The translations under genes and the position numbers were made by a program. From Burkholderia anthina (lineage in GTDB: Bacteria > Pseudomonadota > Gammaproteobacteria > Burkholderiales > Burkholderiaceae): a stretch of DNA of 64,000 nt. The stretch spans positions 310,001 to 374,000 of the forward strand of contig NZ_LNJP01000004.1 in the NCBI RefSeq assembly GCF_001547525.1, written 5' to 3'. A model generated the notes under the pieces. The model did not search any database. It saw nothing but the letters and a program-made list of their open reading frames with translations, and was not told where the DNA came from. Positions 63,064 through 64,000 of this stretch are shown here, in pieces (position 1 is the first letter of the stretch; each line of letters begins with the position of its first letter).

Positions 63064-63101
63064 CAAAAGAAAACGGCCGCTCGCGCGGGGCGAGCGGCCG
63101 T
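63064..63101 (-). terminator. Rho-independent terminator of the GlsB gene
   Basis: ACGGCCGCTCG (63073-63083) and CGAGCGGCCGT (63091-63101) form an 11-bp stem with a 7-nt loop. The A-rich stretch at 63064-63072 becomes a T-run on the minus strand, 28 bp after the stop codon. Confidence 0.85.
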
Positions 63102-63128
63102 GTTGCGCTGGCGCGCGGCGGGCGGTGT

Positions 63129-63383
63129 TCAGCCCGCGCGCTTGCGGATCGCGCCGACGACCACGAGCAGCACGATCGCGCCGATGATCGACGCGATCCA
63201 GCCGGCGCCCTGGCCCGGCGCATACCAGCCGGCCGCGCGGCCGATGTAGCCTGCGACGAGTGAGCCCACGACGCCGAGCACGATGGTCATCAGGATACCC
63301 ATCTTGTCGTCGCCCGGCTTGAACGCGCGGGCGAGGAGGCCGACGATGAGCCCGACGACCAGGGTTTCGATGAATTGCAGCAT
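63129..63383 (-). CDS. GlsB/YeaQ/YmgE-family small membrane protein
   Basis: The 84-residue protein has three hydrophobic segments: MLQFIETLVVGLIVGLLARA, GILMTIVLGVVGSLVAGYIG and GWIASIIGAIVLLVVVGAIR. It matches the transglycosylase-associated/GlsB family, small Gly-rich inner-membrane proteins often induced by stress. The ATG at 63383 is chosen over a long upstream extension because the family starts here; GGGGGC upstream may serve as ribosome site. A strong terminator follows. Confidence 0.9.
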   Translation of the reverse strand: MLQFIETLVVGLIVGLLARAFKPGDDKMGILMTIVLGVVGSLVAGYIGRAAGWYAPGQGAGWIASIIGAIVLLVVVGAIRKRAG

Positions 63384-63511
63384 GGATGCCCCCTGTTGCT
63401 GTTGAGTTGTTGACGAAAGGAAATGGACTCGCCTGGCGCACCGGGGTTCCCTGCGACGGCGAACCCGTGCGCGGCGTGCCGAGTATCGCATGCCGGCGCG
63501 TCGTGCGGATG

Positions 63512-64000
63512 TCAGGCGGTCGGCACACCGGCCGCCGGATCGAGCCGTCGATAGCCTTCGGTCGCGTTGAGCAGCGTGCGCGTGTAGTCGCGTGCGACCT
63601 GCCCGGCGCGCACGTCCTCGACCCGCAATTGCTCGACGATCTCGCCGTGCTGCATCACCGCGACGCGCTGGCACAGGAAGCCGATCACCGCGAGGTTGTG
63701 GCTGACGAGAATCATCGTCAGGTTGCGCTCGCGATGCAGGCGGCGCAGCAGGTTGAGGATCTCGGCCTGCACCGATACGTCGAGCGCGGACGTCGGCTCG
63801 TCGAGCAGCAGCACGCGCGGCTCGACGATCAGCGCACGCGCGATCGCCACGCGCTGCCGCTGGCCGCCCGACAACTGGTGCGGATAGCGGAAGCGGAACG
63901 CGGGACCGAGGCCGACCTCGGCGAGCGCGCGGGCGATCCGCGCATCGGGGTCGTCGATCGCATGGATCGACAGCGGCTCGCGCAGTGTCTGATCGACGGT
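63512..64000 (-). CDS. Peptide/dipeptide ABC transporter ATP-binding protein (N-terminus beyond window)
   Basis: About 162 C-terminal codons are visible, running off the right edge. The ABC signature LSGGQRQRVAIARAL, Walker B VLLLDEPTSALD and H-loop ILVSHNLAVIGF are present, with the TVDQTLREPL Q-loop-proximal region near the edge. This is the DppF/OppF type of ATPase; the C-terminal tail (ATEGYRRLDPAAGVPTA) lacks the longer oligopeptide-binding extension of some homologues. It energises uptake of peptides or related solutes; the permease genes would lie to the right. Confidence 0.9.
   Translation of the reverse strand, partial: TVDQTLREPLSIHAIDDPDARIARALAEVGLGPAFRFRYPHQLSGGQRQRVAIARALIVEPRVLLLDEPTSALDVSVQAEILNLLRRLHRERNLTMILVSHNLAVIGFLCQRVAVMQHGEIVEQLRVEDVRAGQVARDYTRTLLNATEGYRRLDPAAGVPTA

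Noticed and set aside
1..64000. CRISPR arrays, tRNA/rRNA genes, insertion sequences and prophage
   Set aside because: I looked for regularly spaced repeats, CCA-ended cloverleaf sequences, transposase motifs and phage structural genes and saw none.

Overview
Organism and setting. The sequence is GC-rich, with strong use of ACG, GCG and TCG codons in most genes. It carries several families typical of Burkholderia: DUF4148 proteins, OmpC-type 16-strand porins, many LysR regulators, a PenA-like protein and OpgC. It looks like a secondary chromosome of a Burkholderia cepacia complex or close relative; that placement is inference. No rRNA, tRNA, CRISPR array, insertion sequence or phage gene was recognised. 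Layout, 0-10.9 kb: a LysR gene (cut by the left edge) divergent from a quinone reductase; a chemotaxis receptor with a flagellar-type promoter; a NERD-domain helicase; a BetR-type regulator whose receiver has Glu in place of the phospho-accepting Asp; three unknown small genes, one behind a LexA-like palindrome; a DadA-like oxidase; and a TrkA-N potassium channel. 10.9-23.4 kb (accessory in character, with more ACC and GCC codons): a LysR gene divergent from a four-gene catabolic operon (HIBADH-like dehydrogenase, aldehyde dehydrogenase, DUF3100 membrane protein, M20 amidohydrolase); then two secreted polysaccharide-degrading lipoproteins (alginate-lyase-fold plus LamG, and GH74); then an AT-richer gene for a Pro/Ser/Gly-rich protein. 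23.4-27.1 kb (a scar): a polyol operon (sugar porter, HAD phosphatase) ending in a 5'-deleted mannitol-dehydrogenase remnant, followed by the tail of a LuxR regulator abutting an internal piece of an aliphatic amidase. 27-31 kb: alpha/beta hydrolase, two LysR genes and an MDR oxidoreductase. 31.2-47.3 kb (an envelope-signalling block): two porins, three small secreted proteins plus a small lipoprotein, a complete OmpR/EnvZ-type two-component pair, a degenerate response regulator, a complete RND efflux operon, a frameshifted response regulator and a LysR gene. Eight copies of one 18-bp pattern (TRAA-N6-TTCA) lie in the intergenic regions of this block, each oriented toward a downstream gene, so the block looks like one regulon. 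47.3-64 kb: SDR, esterase, OpgC, a third porin, LysR/aldo-keto reductase, TauE exporter, a LacI-operator-controlled secreted lyase-like lipoprotein, SnoaL and LysR, a degenerate NlpD/LytM lipoprotein, a class A beta-lactamase homologue that has lost its catalytic residues, another LysR, a fimbrial-like protein, GlsB, and the start of a peptide ABC ATPase cut by the right edge. Most notable: the TRAA-N6-TTCA regulon, the inactive beta-lactamase fold next to a degenerate LytM protein, the DUF3100 operon, the LacI operator placed over a strong promoter, and the LexA-like hyper-palindrome.
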